Part shown: piece by piece, positions 21,577 to 34,574 of the stretch
Position numbering within the stretch: the stretch's first letter is position 1
Layout of the letters: the number at the start of each line of letters is the position of its first letter
DNA from: Anthonomus grandis grandis
Taxonomy: Eukaryota > Arthropoda > Insecta > Coleoptera > Curculionidae
Direction of reading: 5' to 3'
DNA: 64,000 nucleotides
Assembly (NCBI RefSeq): GCF_022605725.1
Contig: NC_065548.1
Span: 41,595,131 to 41,659,130 of the forward strand
Translations under genes and position numbers: made by a program
The notes under the pieces: model-generated
The model's input: only the letters and a program-made list of their open reading frames with translations
Databases searched by the model: none
What the model was told of the DNA's origin: nothing

Positions 21577-22326
21577 GCTTCGGAGGAATTTTTTTTGCAG
21601 CAACCTCTTCAACCGATGTGTAGGATTGCTTTTTGTTAGCTACTACTTGAGGCATAATCATCTAATGAGCATCGTTTTCCACCATAGTGTCATCCTTTGA
21701 AGTAGGTAAAGAAGGTTGACTTGCCACGTCAATTGCAAGAGCCCCTAATAAAAATATACATGCATGATAAGTACCTATAAGGTAATAATAAAGACCTGAA
21801 TCTATTTCTCACCTGGTACCCGACTTAGTACAGGATTTATGTCCGCATCCATAGCATTTAACATAACTTTCTCCCAGGACAAAAGACGAATGGGCTTGGT
21901 CCCCGTTTTATTTTTGTCAGTTTTATTTTTCAGTCGCGTTTTCATATTATTCACTTTTTTCATAAAAGCTTTAATATCCATCTCCTTGCCAAATAAAGTA
22001 ACGTATTCCTTAACGATATCAGTTAATGCAGCAGTTTTCTTTTTTTTCATCGCTGGAACTTTAGATTTCTCGAGAATCTCCGGAAATGCTTGGACTTTTT
22101 CAGCGATAAACATCATCTCGTTAGGGGCATCTTCGGTAACTTCCTGTTCACTATCGGTGTCAGATATTTTAAATATTTTATTCACTTTAAAATAGCTGCA
22201 CAAATAAGTTAGATGGATCTTCTTTACATACAATTTGAAGTGCGAACTGCTTTTGATTATGAAACAAATAAGATCAACCCCATCAGTTACAGACCACATA
22301 CGCGTTGACTGCACGCTGCAAGTCAT
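21362..22326 (-). pseudogene. Harbinger partner protein (Myb/SANT-like), one in-frame TAG
   Basis: In PIF/Harbinger elements the second protein binds the terminal repeats and brings the transposase into the nucleus. The minus-strand frame reads KVQAFPEILEKSKVP, KTAALTDIVKEYVTLFG and MKKVNNMKTRLKNKTDKNKT, then RLLSWEKVML, which is the Myb/SANT-like domain pattern (about 22120-21850). A 68-bp intron fits at 21745-21812: donor GTGAGAAA, acceptor TTTTATTAG. Splicing joins SRVP to GALAIDVASQPSLP in frame. After ENDAH there is a TAG (21662-21664), then 99 more open codons with a coiled-coil-like LQRLVLVEQLKVARLQQQYY. That single codon is the only clear lesion. The first ~45 residues (22326-22190) look unlike coding sequence, and the true start or exon may differ. 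Confidence 0.75.
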
Positions 22327-22465
22327 GTCTTGTCGAAATCGCTAATCTCTGTACCTTTTACTTTAGTTTCCCGATGCATTTGCTTGCAAGGAAGAGGTAG
22401 AGATTATGAATACGAATTAGAGCAAAAACTTTTACTTCAAAGTAAATGCTTCAGTTTTATAAATA

Positions 22466-25160
22466 CGGGCTAGTCTCCGTCAGGTGTTTTATATATACAA
22501 ACATTATTAATTAAAATAACATATAGTTTAATACATTTTTTAAAATTAAAAACATTATGGTTTTTTAAAAAGACAAAGCTAAAATTATCCTTAACTAATA
22601 TCAATGTACCCCCTAATTCCTGTAGAGAAACGTGCAACTTTATACTATATCCAGACAATGGTCCGTCAGACACAAAATGCATGATATTTTCAGCTAAAAA
22701 TGCTTAAACTCGTGAATCTCATTTCTAATAGACTATATGTTGTAATGGAGATGAACTACAACTTTATCTGACACTCCTTTATCTAGATTTTTTGAGTTTT
22801 ATTTTGTCTTTTCTGAGACATTAGGGTTCTTAGGTAAAAAATTTGTTTACTTTTACTTCTTTAGGCCATAGGTTTGCATCCATAGCCAAGTTTCTGCTAC
22901 TGGAGAGTAGACCAGTTTTAAAAGAATTATACTCTGTCTTTCCTTCTTTATTCTAAGTAATCACGCGGAGGATTAAGTATGCCATTTTTTGTAAAGTAGT
23001 TTTTACCTTGTATGAGGGCAGGCCTAATGTTGATATCCACTTTTGGTTTTCTTTTTTTTTACGGACGATTTATCAGTCATTATATTCATTCTCTTCTCTG
23101 AAAAAAAGTCATAATTAAAATTTGTGACTAAATTTATTGATGCAAAATATTATTAGTATTTTATACTTTATATTTATAAACTAATTTAACCTGCTAATAT
23201 CTGTACTTGATTAAAACTGCCCATATTTTTAATCGATAATAAATTAATATTCAAGTTATTAACTAAACCATTTTATATCATATTATGTTTCGGCAAGTAA
23301 CGTTAATATAAACCAATAGTTCAAATCTAATATTTCAAATATTAATTTAAGGAAAATGGTAGGTTATTCATGAGATGTTAATGAGGTTAATATAAATTAT
23401 GCAAGTTGTGATGCAGATATATGTTAAGCGATTTTATGTGCATTTGAATTTAAAATAATTAAAGCATTATATTACCAGACTTTTTATTTTTTTAACATAT
23501 GTATTTAAACCAAATAATTTATTAAAACTTAATTAGCTAGTCATTAAAATTGCTGGATGTGTTGCTATCTATTACCTAGCTAAATTGTGTAAAATAATTA
23601 GCAAGAGTATTGTCAAATATATACAAAGAAAAATTAAAACACAGATCGGAAAAACATGAGCACTATAATTCTATTAAGGACTATCTATTAAAGTCAGTGA
23701 ATCGTCAAAGTTCCATAATATGGTACACAAGGTTTTACAAGTTAAATAGGCATCGGATTTGCAGTGAAGTTAAAAATGTCTAAATGCTGTTAAAACCATC
23801 GTCTCTTTTTTTAATGGCGGTGTAATCAGCCCCAGCCTGATAAAAATGTAAGTTATATTTATGTACTTACAGGCAAGAAATGTCAGATATCTTTTTTATA
23901 GGTATAAGTATGTTATAGGTGTCTTTAATAAGGTATTGTACTTTGTTTTAAGTGACAGGTGAAAAAGTTAAATTATAATTTTTTTTAAGAAAATTTATTT
24001 AATTTCTAACGATTTTTGACATGCTTATACCAAGTCTTGCGTAAAATTCATAATAATCGTTTGGCATTTTATTACTATTTGTGCATTTAGTGCTTCGTTA
24101 TTTGTTTTGATTCTATTTGTATCTGTATTTTTTGTTATAGAGTCGCAGTGAAAAGAGATAGAATGCCCTTTTAACAACAAACCTAATCTATTATTATTAC
24201 TGTAGTATTCTTTGGCCTCCTGATTGTTTGAGAATACTGAATGTTTATTTACGTTATTCATTTTAATTGATCTCTGTCTGTAATTAGATTTAAAATTTTC
24301 GGTTAATCTATCTTTTATTAGGGCTGTAAATTTGGTAGCTATTTATTATTCTATTTTTCAAACGTTCTTTCAAATTCGTCTTTTTTTACAAAACTCACTG
24401 ATACATAAGGGCAAACCTCATGGTATTCGAGTATCACGAGTAGCGCTAGTGCTACGAAGGTGTCTGGGGTTATTTTTCTTAAAGTTCTATAGTTCGTAAT
24501 GTTCAAGAAAGACGTGCTTGGGAAGTTGACTCCACAGACTTGCACTTCTCCATAAAAGTACCCATATAGCAATGTTTTAGGCGTCTGATGGCCAGTTTCA
24601 AGAATTTTCTCGGGGACTTCGAAGGATCGTCCCGAATATTTATTTTTATTTCCTTGAGATGTCTTCTGCGGGAGTAAATTTTGCTGTCTGCTTTATTCTT
24701 TGCATAAAATTTAATAAGAATTTGCCTAGTTTTTTTGTAAATATTTTAAAAGCGACTATAGGTAGCTATAATATTATAGTATATTTACATCATAAAAAAT
24801 GTTTATTTATTAATTCTTCATGTATATTGACATTACATTAACATTTCTGATGTCAAGATGAAATTAAATAATGTAGTAATTTTTAATTTTTTTTTGTAAA
24901 AAAATTATTGCAGTCAAACTGCACATGACAAAATAAGTTATATTTAGGGCATATTCTTAGTAGCCTAAGGTGATCCCAAAAATTAATTAGAAAGGATAGC
25001 ACTCTATTTTTTTAAAAAATGCTATCTTCCCACTTTCTTGAAGCACCCTGTATATTTCAAAATATTTTCCAGACACGCGGTATCACATCCTAAAAAAAAT
25101 TTTAAGAGGTTAAAAATGAGAGAAAATATTGAGATAATGAGAGAAAAAAAGAGGGAAAAT
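22466..25160. other. Long AT-rich interval, no assignable element
   Basis: About 2.7 kb with no recognisable domain. A minus-strand region around 24640-24350 holds somewhat protein-like text in shifting frames (IRDDPSKSPRKFLKLAIRRL; ITPDTFVALALLVILEYH) that might be a decayed gene; I cannot name it. The segment just before 25060 contains caccctgta, resembling a Tc1/mariner-type MITE end without a visible partner. Confidence 0.4.
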
Positions 25161-25169
25161 ATTAACCTT

Positions 25170-25960
25170 TTTTTTAGGCTTTATGGAGGACCGACGCACT
25201 GTTGCAGGACCCTGTATATCAGACCTCGACAAAGAAAGAATGGTCCACGAACCAAATCAAGGAATTAAATGGTTTTCAGGGCTGGTACATAGATGAGTCA
25301 TGGATAGAAAGCACGTCAGCCGAAGCCGGAGTGTACGGGGTGAAAACGAACTCGGGGAGTACATTCCGCTAGAAAAACATACCACAGTTGTTCAAGCAGA
25401 AGTGTTTGCTTTACTAAAAGTAGCAAACAAACGGGAAGCATTGGAAGGTAACGAGGGGATCCGTTAATCTGATAGTTAAGCTACCCTCAAGGCAATTCAA
25501 AAAAACCCCGGGTCAGCTCAGCGCTAGTCCAGGTGTGCAGTGACGCATTGGAAAGACTGGCCGCACACAAGAAACTGAAACCGCGATAGGTCTCAAGACA
25601 TCAGGATATCGAGTAAAATGAACAGCTTTAAAGTAAGACGCTTGCTAACAAAAAGGCGACAGTGGATCATAATCTTTTGGGAATCCTAACTGGGCATAAC
25701 TGACTAAACACGCATCTACACCTGCTTGGTATAAGAGAAAATCCGTTCTTTTTGAGTTACGGTACAGGGAAGGAATGCTACATATTAGGGATTTGCGCTA
25801 GGTACAGTCGCCTGAAGATGAAAATTTTTAGAGCTACGATACTCTAACGGGGAGGTCTTAAAGATTTGGACTGGGATAGCATACAAGCTTTTATCAAGAG
25901 GACGGGCCAACTCAGTGAAGACTGTGCATTGGAAGTGGAGGCGTAGGAGTGGGTGATTTT
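25170..25960 (+). pseudogene. LINE fragment with RNase H domain (I/R1-like tail)
   Basis: The plus-strand blocks are GAGVYG-like remnants, then LGEYIPLEKHTTVVQAEVFA (about 25345-25415, the RNase H core with its conserved 'QAEVFAIL' Glu), a SDS.ATLKAIQK block (about 25468-25505), GHN.LNTHLHLLGIRENPFF (about 25693-25755, 'GHCxLNxHLHxLGI'), and LKDLDWDSIQAFIKRTGQL (about 25853-25910). This is the end of ORF2 in LINEs that carry RNase H. Several stops interrupt it, and the RT domain is absent. Confidence 0.8.
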
Positions 25961-27374
25961 GGGGTTGGGGGAAAGGGACTTTTAGGTCTACTTACTAGAT
26001 TGTTAAATTGTTATTCTTAAAAGTTTAACAGGCTGCTTAAAATGACTATAAAAATTGGAATATATTATTATTTTCATTTTTGCATTTTCAGTATTTTCAA
26101 TACTACTGAAAACTTGCTTTGCTGACCAAACAAGTCAATTTAAGAAAATAATAATAAATTTAAAAATTATTTTAATGATAGCTCAGCTCCTACTCAGATA
26201 AAAAAAAATCATTTAAAATAAATGTTTGGTAGCTGGTAAATGGCTGTGTAGCCCACCAAAAACTCCAACTTTTTTCAGGGTCACAGTAGGTTTCTGTAAA
26301 TAGGAGTATTAAAAAACACCTTTAATACTTAACATGATACAGTTGGATGATTGCCGGAATATTGTTTGGTTTCTTTCTCTTTCTCTATCAATCACTACTA
26401 CACCTCCTAGTAGTTATAACAGGCATTAAGTAAGAGCAAAATCCGTTGAGCGACAGTCTCAAGTGAGCTTGCCTGACACCAATTTCTGAGATATCTCAGA
26501 AATTACTATATTTTCAAAAAATTCATAGAAACACCAAATTAACCTAAAGCTAAAACATTTCTCTACCGATCACTTTTAAAACCACATTTTTAACTATAAC
26601 AGAAAAAAGATTTTGTTGAGCATGAATCTTACAGGTGCAAATTACATAACCCTAAGGCGCTTACGACCAATTCTAAATGTTTTAAGTGCCAAAGGCAAAC
26701 TCTAAATTACTTTATTACGAAAAATTAAAATTCCCTAATGTATCTAATAGGTACAATCTGGCAACTGGGGAAGAAATTGTTTTTCCCAAAGTCAGTTCAA
26801 AACCAGTATGTTTCACGCTATAGCTCCAAACAAGCGAAAAAACGCAAACCTATAGAATTTATTTATAAGACACGTTTTTTTTTTTAATTGACTAATAAAA
26901 CTACAAACTACTAACAAAAATATGTTAATATTCTTCAAACAAATAGTTTTCTAAAGAAATCAATTGAAATTAGGCAAATTATAATTTAATAAAATTTCAT
27001 TAGCTTTATCAATTTAATATAGCTATTTATGCTTTCAACAATAAATAACCTTTATTATGTTTAATTTTGTGAAAACAGGCGCTGGATAAAATAACCGCTG
27101 CCGTTACTGCGGCATCGAGACCAATGAAGCTTTATTAACAATAGGTCCATATTATTAATTAAAAGTTTCAGGAAAATATGTGTCCTATAATTTATTGCTT
27201 AAAAGTTAAATGTGGAGACGTGTAATTTTTAATGTTGCGTAAAATGTGTCGCTGTTATGTTGGTTCCAATTATTTATTAAATAAATTATAATTTATTTGT
27301 GTGATTTATAAATTGTTTAATTTTTCTATCGAATATTACAAATAGTTGGTTACAAATAATGGTTCCGCACTCGT
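25961..27374. other. AT-rich spacer
   Basis: No element was recognised. A short perfect palindrome (ttctgagatatctcagaa, near 26484) is the only local structure noted. Confidence 0.4.
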
Positions 27375-28961
27375 GCTACATTTTTTCCCCAATAGATTTC
27401 GCTATTAGTGCCACTTTAAGATTTCTTGCAACATGAAGAAGCTACAAAGATTTGCTATTCACTACTATGGAAGAATACGGGAAACTTGTGACGCCAGGGT
27501 TTTAAAAAAAGACTACCTAAAGGTGAGTTTTAAAAAACATTTTTATTAGAAACAAACTAAATATTGAAAAAGAAAAGTAAAAAAATAAAAAACGTGTTCT
27601 ATAATAAATACACAAATAAACCCTAACTGTTATTATTTTGGTAATACCACGTTTCTTATTTCTTTAAATACCCTCATTGGGCTTAAAAAATACTAAACAT
27701 AATGCAATGTTTAACATAATGTTCAATATTGCAAAAAGTAAAACTTGTATTAGCGGGTTCCTCCAGCGTGGTTGTATTATGGATTATTACTCTTGAATCC
27801 AGCCTGGACTTGGAATTGTTAAGGAGGAGGGTGTTGGTCTTCAGTTATAATTTTGGAATATCTATTTAACGATAATATGTCCGTTTCAAATAAAACATCA
27901 GAGATAAGTTTCATTGCAAACTTAAGTTGATCAGGATGGATTGCTCGAAGCCTATCAGCGATATGTTTTCCAAATCGGTTACGTGAATCTTCCTGTAATA
28001 ATTCCAATTTTTTGCTAATTTTTGACATAACTTCGGCTATTTCATTATTATTTAAGGGCGATTTCTTTTGACGATTTGTAAATCGGGTAGGTAGCATGAC
28101 ATTAGTAGTGGTATCACTAGTCGGAGTAGATGGCCGACCCATAGATGGTGTAGCAGGAAAACTTTGATATTCTCAGTCAACCTGAAACAATAAAACGTTC
28201 CAATTTTATTTAAAAAAAATACAACGTAAAGAAAATCTATAAAAAAAATTATTTGAAAAATCAAATCAAACTTCCATTAAAACATTTAATAATAATGGTT
28301 CAATTTTTTTAATTTTTTTCGCTAAATTTAAATAAACGATAAAAACATGTATTTACTAGTTACCTACTTTAAAGGTAAGAGGGACGTAAGTAATGTAATT
28401 TCTTTTATTTTAGTTTCCAAAGAGCGAACAGGAGTGGTTACAAATAGCAGCCGAAAAATTTTTGAAAAAAAATGGCAATTTCTAATAAGTAATTAGTGAC
28501 TAGTATTACAATTCACTAGTTTTTCAAACTAGTTAATAATGATCTAAAACTGCCTAACCCAGAATCTATGCCCAATTCTTAAGAAATTCATGGAAACACG
28601 TTTATTGGTGATGAGGCCTTTGCAATGAATCCAGATCTTATCCAGCCATATAGTACGGAAACACTCCACGGACAATTGAAAATAATTTCGGCATTTTCGC
28701 GTCTGGTTTCGAGTTTTCCACGCCGCTAGAAATTTGAAGATAGAAAACATTGACAAGGTTGTTTTAACATGTTGCGCATTACATAATTTTCTTCGCAAAA
28801 AATCTACACAAAATGACATACCTCCAGAAAGAATGGATAGAGAAAATATTCCTGCAGATCTTAAGTTAGGAGACAGATGTGATCCTAATTTAGTGCATGA
28901 TCTTCAAAGAGGAAGAAGGTGCCAAATTTTAAATATTGCAAAAATAGTTTTAAGAGCGTAA
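27375..28961 (+). pseudogene. Second PIF/Harbinger transposase, spliced and decayed
   Basis: The plus-strand exon text is ISATLRFLAT (about 27400-27435), then GRIRETCDARVLKKDYLK ending at 27522. A donor GTGAGTTT follows, and the acceptor tttcttttattttag ends at 28413. Joining them gives DYLK + FPKSEQEWLQIAAEKF in frame, exactly the order seen in Harbinger transposases (EYLKFP.S..EW..IA..F). Further 3', after a deletion removing the IDGKH catalytic block, come FIGDEAFAMNPDLIQPY (about 28597-28650), FRHFRVWFRVF (about 28690-28715) and NIDKVVLTCCALHNFLRKKS (about 28743-28805). Stops (27436, 28483) and frameshifts inactivate it. Confidence 0.8.
27819..28182 (-). pseudogene. MADF/BESS-type partner gene, C-terminal exon, antisense in the intron
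   Basis: The minus-strand frame 28142-27819 ends with FGKHIADRLRAIHPDQL followed by KFAMKLISDVLFE. This fits the BESS motif (F...IA..L..L.......K..I..VLF.), which accompanies MADF DNA-binding domains in arthropod regulators and in the second protein of many insect Harbinger elements. A strong acceptor (ttattgtttcag) lies just upstream at about 28182, so this would be a last exon. The MADF exon itself was not found upstream. One TGA lies near the exon start if read in the same frame. It sits wholly inside the transposase intron, on the opposite strand. Confidence 0.6.
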
Positions 28962-30419
28962 ATAAAAAAAAGTAATAGTTTAAATAGAGAAAAGTTCTGT
29001 TGCTATTTTATCAATGAGGACTCAGTACCATGGCAAGATAATTTAGTTTTTCAGTAGGTCATAGTTTGTATTACATGTTATATAAAGAGAATTGATTAAA
29101 TATTTATTATTTACCTCCTTTTCACTTTATTCTTGTTCTCACTTAACATCGATAGTCTCATTTGATCTTGGTCACTCAGAAACTCAACCAAAGTACCATA
29201 ACATCGGTTTGTAGATATCATCTTTCTTTGATCATGCAAGACGTACGTTTTGTGGTCTACACGGACCGTTTTACTTGATGCGACTTGTCTAATTTGATAA
29301 ATTCTTTTATAAGACGGTGTGTCTAGGCCGCCCTTTAAAGATGTTTAAAATATGCTAGTGTGATATTGTGGAACAGTAAATTTATCTTTATATTAACTTT
29401 ACGTTTTTTCTTATATTAACATTATTTATATATTCCTAGGAAAGAATTTTTGTTAAATTAAGAGGAACTAGGAGTTGTTTGGGGTCTATGGGCAAAAGCT
29501 GCTAAATGCAGAGTTCTACGCCATTCCATATTTAACCATTTGTAGAAAAATTTTTACTCGGATATTTTGTGGGATATATGATCGTATTTTTTTAAATCCG
29601 TTTACCTTTTGCATTTTATTTTTGTATTTAGTGTGCAGGCAATACAAAAATTAAAAAGCGATTCATATATAAATCATATGAATGAAATCGCAGTATCTGA
29701 AGGGTCAAAGTACTAGGGCTTCGTATACTTATTTCCTTAAAATAGAGTTTAGAAAGTGCAGGTTCTTGAAATCGGTTTCAAATTGGTTTGAAAATAAGTT
29801 TGATAAATTTACAGTTTTCACTTATCAACTCGCTTTAATTGACCTTAACTTCAAACTCTTAAACTCATTATTTTTATTTATTTTGTTCAATTATTGTTGT
29901 GAAAACTAAAAATCACAAAGAAATTATTTTTTCTAATAGCTTATGAATGGCGTAACAGTTTAGCTCATGTTTTTTATTAATTACGTCTATTTCTAAAACG
30001 GAAAGTGAATTGAATAATGCATGCATATATGGCTTTTATGCAACTTCGTCAAGATGAAAACTTCAGAGTTTTTCATAGAGACAGGGTCTTAATGTATGAT
30101 AATTTGGTTAGGTTCTTATATAGCAGTGCCAATCATAGATTTTTTATATATTTTTTTCTAAATATTGCATCAGAAACTTACACTAACTAATAATACCTAC
30201 TTATTCCTTTTAAGGTAAGCCTATTTGTCATTAATAGATAATCTTTCAAGATAATACTACCAATAAACTCATTACTTATTAAACTTAACTTATTTAAAAA
30301 CACCAACACAAAACTCAACCAGCGAAATACCAAAAAGAAAAAGGTTATGTTGGGGTTTGGTTACCGTTACCCTTGACCTTAACCCTATTATATTACAATA
30401 AACCATTTCAATTGCTCTG
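28962..30419. other. AT-rich interval, no assignable gene
   Basis: Between 29330 and 29105 the minus strand has an open, protein-like run (TVRVDHKTYVLHDQRKM, GTLVEFLSDQDQMRLSML) of unknown origin, possibly a further part of the second Harbinger element. Nothing else was recognised. Confidence 0.35.
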
Positions 30420-30660
30420 GACATAGATATAATGAAATGGTACTGGATAGAATATTGGAAATTTGAAAGGAATACGCAATTAAACTTTTCAATGTGTGAT
30501 CTTTTCGAAGCAATAAAACGTAGAAAAATATCAGACTTAGGACATATTATTAGATGAAAATGCTATAAAGTACAGCGCCTTATCCTTCAAAGTCAGATCG
30601 AAGAAGGAAAGAGTAGAATAGGAAGAAACAAGCTAGTAATATAGTGAAATCGTGGTTAAA
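30420..30660 (+). pseudogene. RTE/endonuclease-RT type LINE C-terminal fragment
   Basis: The plus-strand text MCDLFEAIKRRKISDLGHIIR (about 30498-30555) and LILQSQIEEGKSRIGRN (about 30580-30630) match the 'I..RR..YLGHI.R.......L...I.EGK..GRRR' tail common to RTE-like and related endonuclease-reverse transcriptases. The RT domain is missing. It is a small 5'-truncated copy. Confidence 0.65.
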
Positions 30661-31052
30661 CATTTTATTTAATCGCCTGAGACCATGGTTATGGCAAAAG
30701 CAGATACAGGCCTATTATCAAAAAGTAGTGGCTATATTAATTTATTATAAAATAATGAGTGAAACTATTAAAACCTTATTTCTAATAGTCAGTGGTTAGG
30801 CAGTGCAGGACGCAAGTGATGGCTTAAGTGAACTGGGCCGCTACTTTTAATAAGTTACTCTCACTAAAAACACAAAGATGGCGGGCGGCAAGAACTCACC
30901 AGCAAGTGACTTATTCACAAATATCTATTTTGAGTGACATAAGTCTACTAAGTACAATTGTGTGTATAAAGTATAGAAAAGCATTTCACAAATCTTGTGC
31001 CGAACGCGACGACTCCAAGAAAGTATAATTTATTGATGCCACTCAATTATCA

Positions 31053-34000
31053 TGGCTGGATTATATGATCATGGCTTAACCTCTAACCCCAGGCAATATC
31101 CAGAAACGGCAACTATTAATGGTGACCAAACAATAACTGAAGTACAACTATTACGAACTCTTGTTAGAGAACTACAGGACAAAAACCCATTATTAGTAAA
31201 AAATAGTGCCCTCTTATAAAAAAAACGTAAACAATAACAAGGGTAACAAAAAAATCCCAACAAAATAATGTTAACATCTCAAATATGCAGGTACCACTTC
31301 GAAATCCAACTGGTTCTCTCACCGATCAGCTTGAAGTTAGTCGCGAAGCAAGTGGCCATAAACAATTAGCAACCGAATAGAACGGTGGTTTCCAACTAGC
31401 CGAAAGAAGACGGAAAACTAGAGCTGGGCAACAACTATCGACTGAAGTCTAAGTCGATGGTCGTTCTATACCTGAGCATAAAATTGCTACAAAAAAAGAC
31501 CAAACATAGCAACACGTGTGGAGGATGCAACTACAAGTTGGTCGGGTAAGCTACTGAAAGAAACGAGGACAGAAGAATATGATTATACGTTAGCAAAATC
31601 TCAAAAGCAGTTACTACCCAAGTGACTAGAGCCTACGTAGCTAGGCACATTGTTACAAATCCAGAAAACGTAACCATTAAAGAGTATCTCCTCAAGATAA
31701 CAAAATCTGAGCGGAAGAGATATATGATTGGTATAAGCTTAGTTTACAAAGTCTAAGTGTATGATAAGGAGTGTATGAATAAGTTTCGATCGATTCAGCT
31801 CCTTGGGTAGTCAAAAATTTTTAGACTATTATCAGAGAAGTCAACAAGCCACATGAGTCTACATCAGATGTTATACTCGACTTACCCTAAGAAGCATGAA
31901 AACTATTCTCAGTGTAGGACTTACCATTATGATGCAGAATATTTGTCACCAAATACAAACACTTTTAGTAATTCTGCACTAAAGTTACTTAACTACAATG
32001 TGCAAAGCTTAAACAATAAAGTTCTGGAGGTCCAAGTTCTGTTGGATTCATTATCTCCTGACATTCTCACAATTACTGAACATTGGCAAAAAAACCAAGA
32101 TATAATACTTCCATAGATACATGGGTACAACCTTTTAAGTTACTATGGCCATTCTTGCTCAGAAAGAGGTGGCACTGCTATATTTTATAAAGATGATATT
32201 AGTGATCATGGTAAAGTAGAGGGGGTAAACAGTCTAGAGACTAGCACAGAAAAAGACTGAATTTTCCATTTATAAAATTGTTATTAATAGCAATAGTTCC
32301 ATAATTGTTGTTTGTGTGTACAAATCCCGTAGTCTTAACAGTCAATTTTTTCTCTACAATCTTGCTAACTTACTTGATGAGATGTATAATAACAAAATTC
32401 CTTTGAATATTTCAGGGCTTTAAATTTTAACTGTAGTAATCCTGATGACCATGGCATGAGGGCCTTGCTTGGACTAATGCGGAGCTTTAGTCTAATTAGA
32501 CATTAACTCCAATACTAGTATCACTGCTCATCGTGCTTCTCAGTTAAACAACATCTTCACAAATATCCAAGAAGAATCCAAGTCTGGTCATATCTTCTGA
32601 AGTCCTCGTTCCTAATCTGTCTGATCATAATCGTCGAACTTTTGTCTATAAGAGGCAGATGAAGGTTACCGAATGTGGTATGGCTGTAAAGCGACGAAAA
32701 TTCTCGACACACAATATAAATAGATTTTACAATATGCTGATCTTAGACATCAGCATAGAAGAAGGTTTATTTTACTGAAAGAGTTAAAGCGAAATTTAAC
32801 AATATCTTTCATGTCCTCTTTTATTATTTTAGCTTAGCTTTTCTAATGTGTACAACTAGGATAAAAAGTAATTAGCCAATCTTTTCGGTACAAGCATACT
32901 AATTATAGAAAACACTACGTTGCATATAAACGTGAAAGAAAACAATATCGATGTTACATTTTCTCTTATAATAAGTCTATTAATGATAATAAAATCCAAA
33001 ATTCAAAAAACATGATAAAATCGGCATGGTCAATCATAAAATCTGAGTCAGGTAAAAATAAAACAAACAATAATATTGTTTTAAGGGAAGATAAACAGAT
33101 TATTGAGAACATAGCTTTAGTCTCCTAATTATTTGCTCAACATTTTACTCTTGACCATCAACATACCTCTAACCTTAATATACAGGACTTGCCTAATAAT
33201 TATCCAACCATACGCGGGCGAAAGTAGTGCCTCTTTTTAAGAAAGGAGAACAAACGAATATTACATTTATAATCAGCTGGTATCCATATTATTATCCATG
33301 TCGAAAATTTTTGAAAGGGTTATTTATCAAATAATTATGAATTTTTTAACTCATAATTATATTATAAATAAACACCAATACGGATTTGTTCCCAAAATAT
33401 CGATAAAAATGGCTATTTGTAGTGCAATACAATATATTATGGAAAATCTTGAGAGAAAGGCTTACTGTAGCTGGACTGTATTTCGATTAATCTAAGGCAT
33501 TTGACACGGTTGATCATTCTTTCCTGTTGGATATTTTGGGACGGTATGGCATCGGGGGTGTAGCATCTAAATTACTTAGTTAATACTTAGATCATAGATG
33601 CGCAGTGAACAGTGTGCGCGACAAATTCTGTCTCGCCAATGTTTTCGCGCCCCCAAATTATAGGAAAAGGTGTGCCTTAGGACTCAGTTTTGGGACCCGT
33701 GCTCTTCCTATTACATGTTAATGGTTTGCTGTTTCCTTCTGATATGGTTTGTCAATTCGCCGAGGGCTGCTCCGCACTGAACTTGTGTCTGGACAGTAAG
33801 TTGTCTTTGAACTTTAGTAAAACGGGATTGATATAGTTTTCTTTACTTGTGTGGTCTAGTGGGCAGTCAATCCCTAAACTCAATATTAGTAAATTTTCAG
33901 AAATCTAGTAGGAATACTTAGGAAAATACATAGATCCCAATTTAACTTGGGAAAAACATATTATAAAATAAATTAAATCTTTATTCCAGATTAGCTAGCT

Positions 34001-34574
34001 TGTGCGGATTTATAAGAAGATTAAGGGATGTAGTGTCTGAGGTATCTCTTTGCCTATTTTATTTCAGACAGATACTGTCGATCTTATAATATGGTATCTA
34101 TTCCTGAGGATCCGCAAAAGAAGCACTAGATATGTTTAGAATGCAAAAGCTTATCATTTGTCGTTCATTGGGTCTGATCTACAGACCCTTCCCTCTTTAT
34201 ACTTTTCTTCCTTGGTATTATTCGTGAAAAAATACTTTTATTTGTTAAAAACAGGGCAATGTACGCGACGTAAAGATGTGATTCTGGTTACATGACATAG
34301 ACACGATCTGCGCATTCCATTACATAATTCAGCCTACTATGAAATGGGTCCTCATTATTTGGTGATCAGAGCTCTTACAATGCTATCTGCTGATATTAGG
34401 GCATGGAATATACAGTCGAATTTAAAAAAGCTGTTTACAACTGATTACAGATTAAATGTTTTTGTAATTTTATTTTTAGATAATGACTGTACGTTTAGAA
34501 TATTTATTTTAGTAATTGTTATTTTGTCTATATATGGCTATTGTCGCTTTGAACTTTAGATAAGAAAAATCAAT

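Larger units (their letters stand above)
20319..22465. mobile_element. PIF/Harbinger transposon with two convergent genes
   Basis: It contains a DDE_Tnp_4 (HARBI1-like) transposase on the plus strand and a Myb/SANT-like partner gene on the minus strand, the usual two-gene content of this superfamily. Candidate terminal inverted repeats are tatttataaaaagaagcatt (from 20319) and, on the reverse strand at 22465, tatttataaaactgaagcat. They agree over about 24 bp with one indel. A clean 3-bp TWA target duplication could not be read, so the exact ends are tentative. The total is about 2.15 kb, within the family range. Confidence 0.75.
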
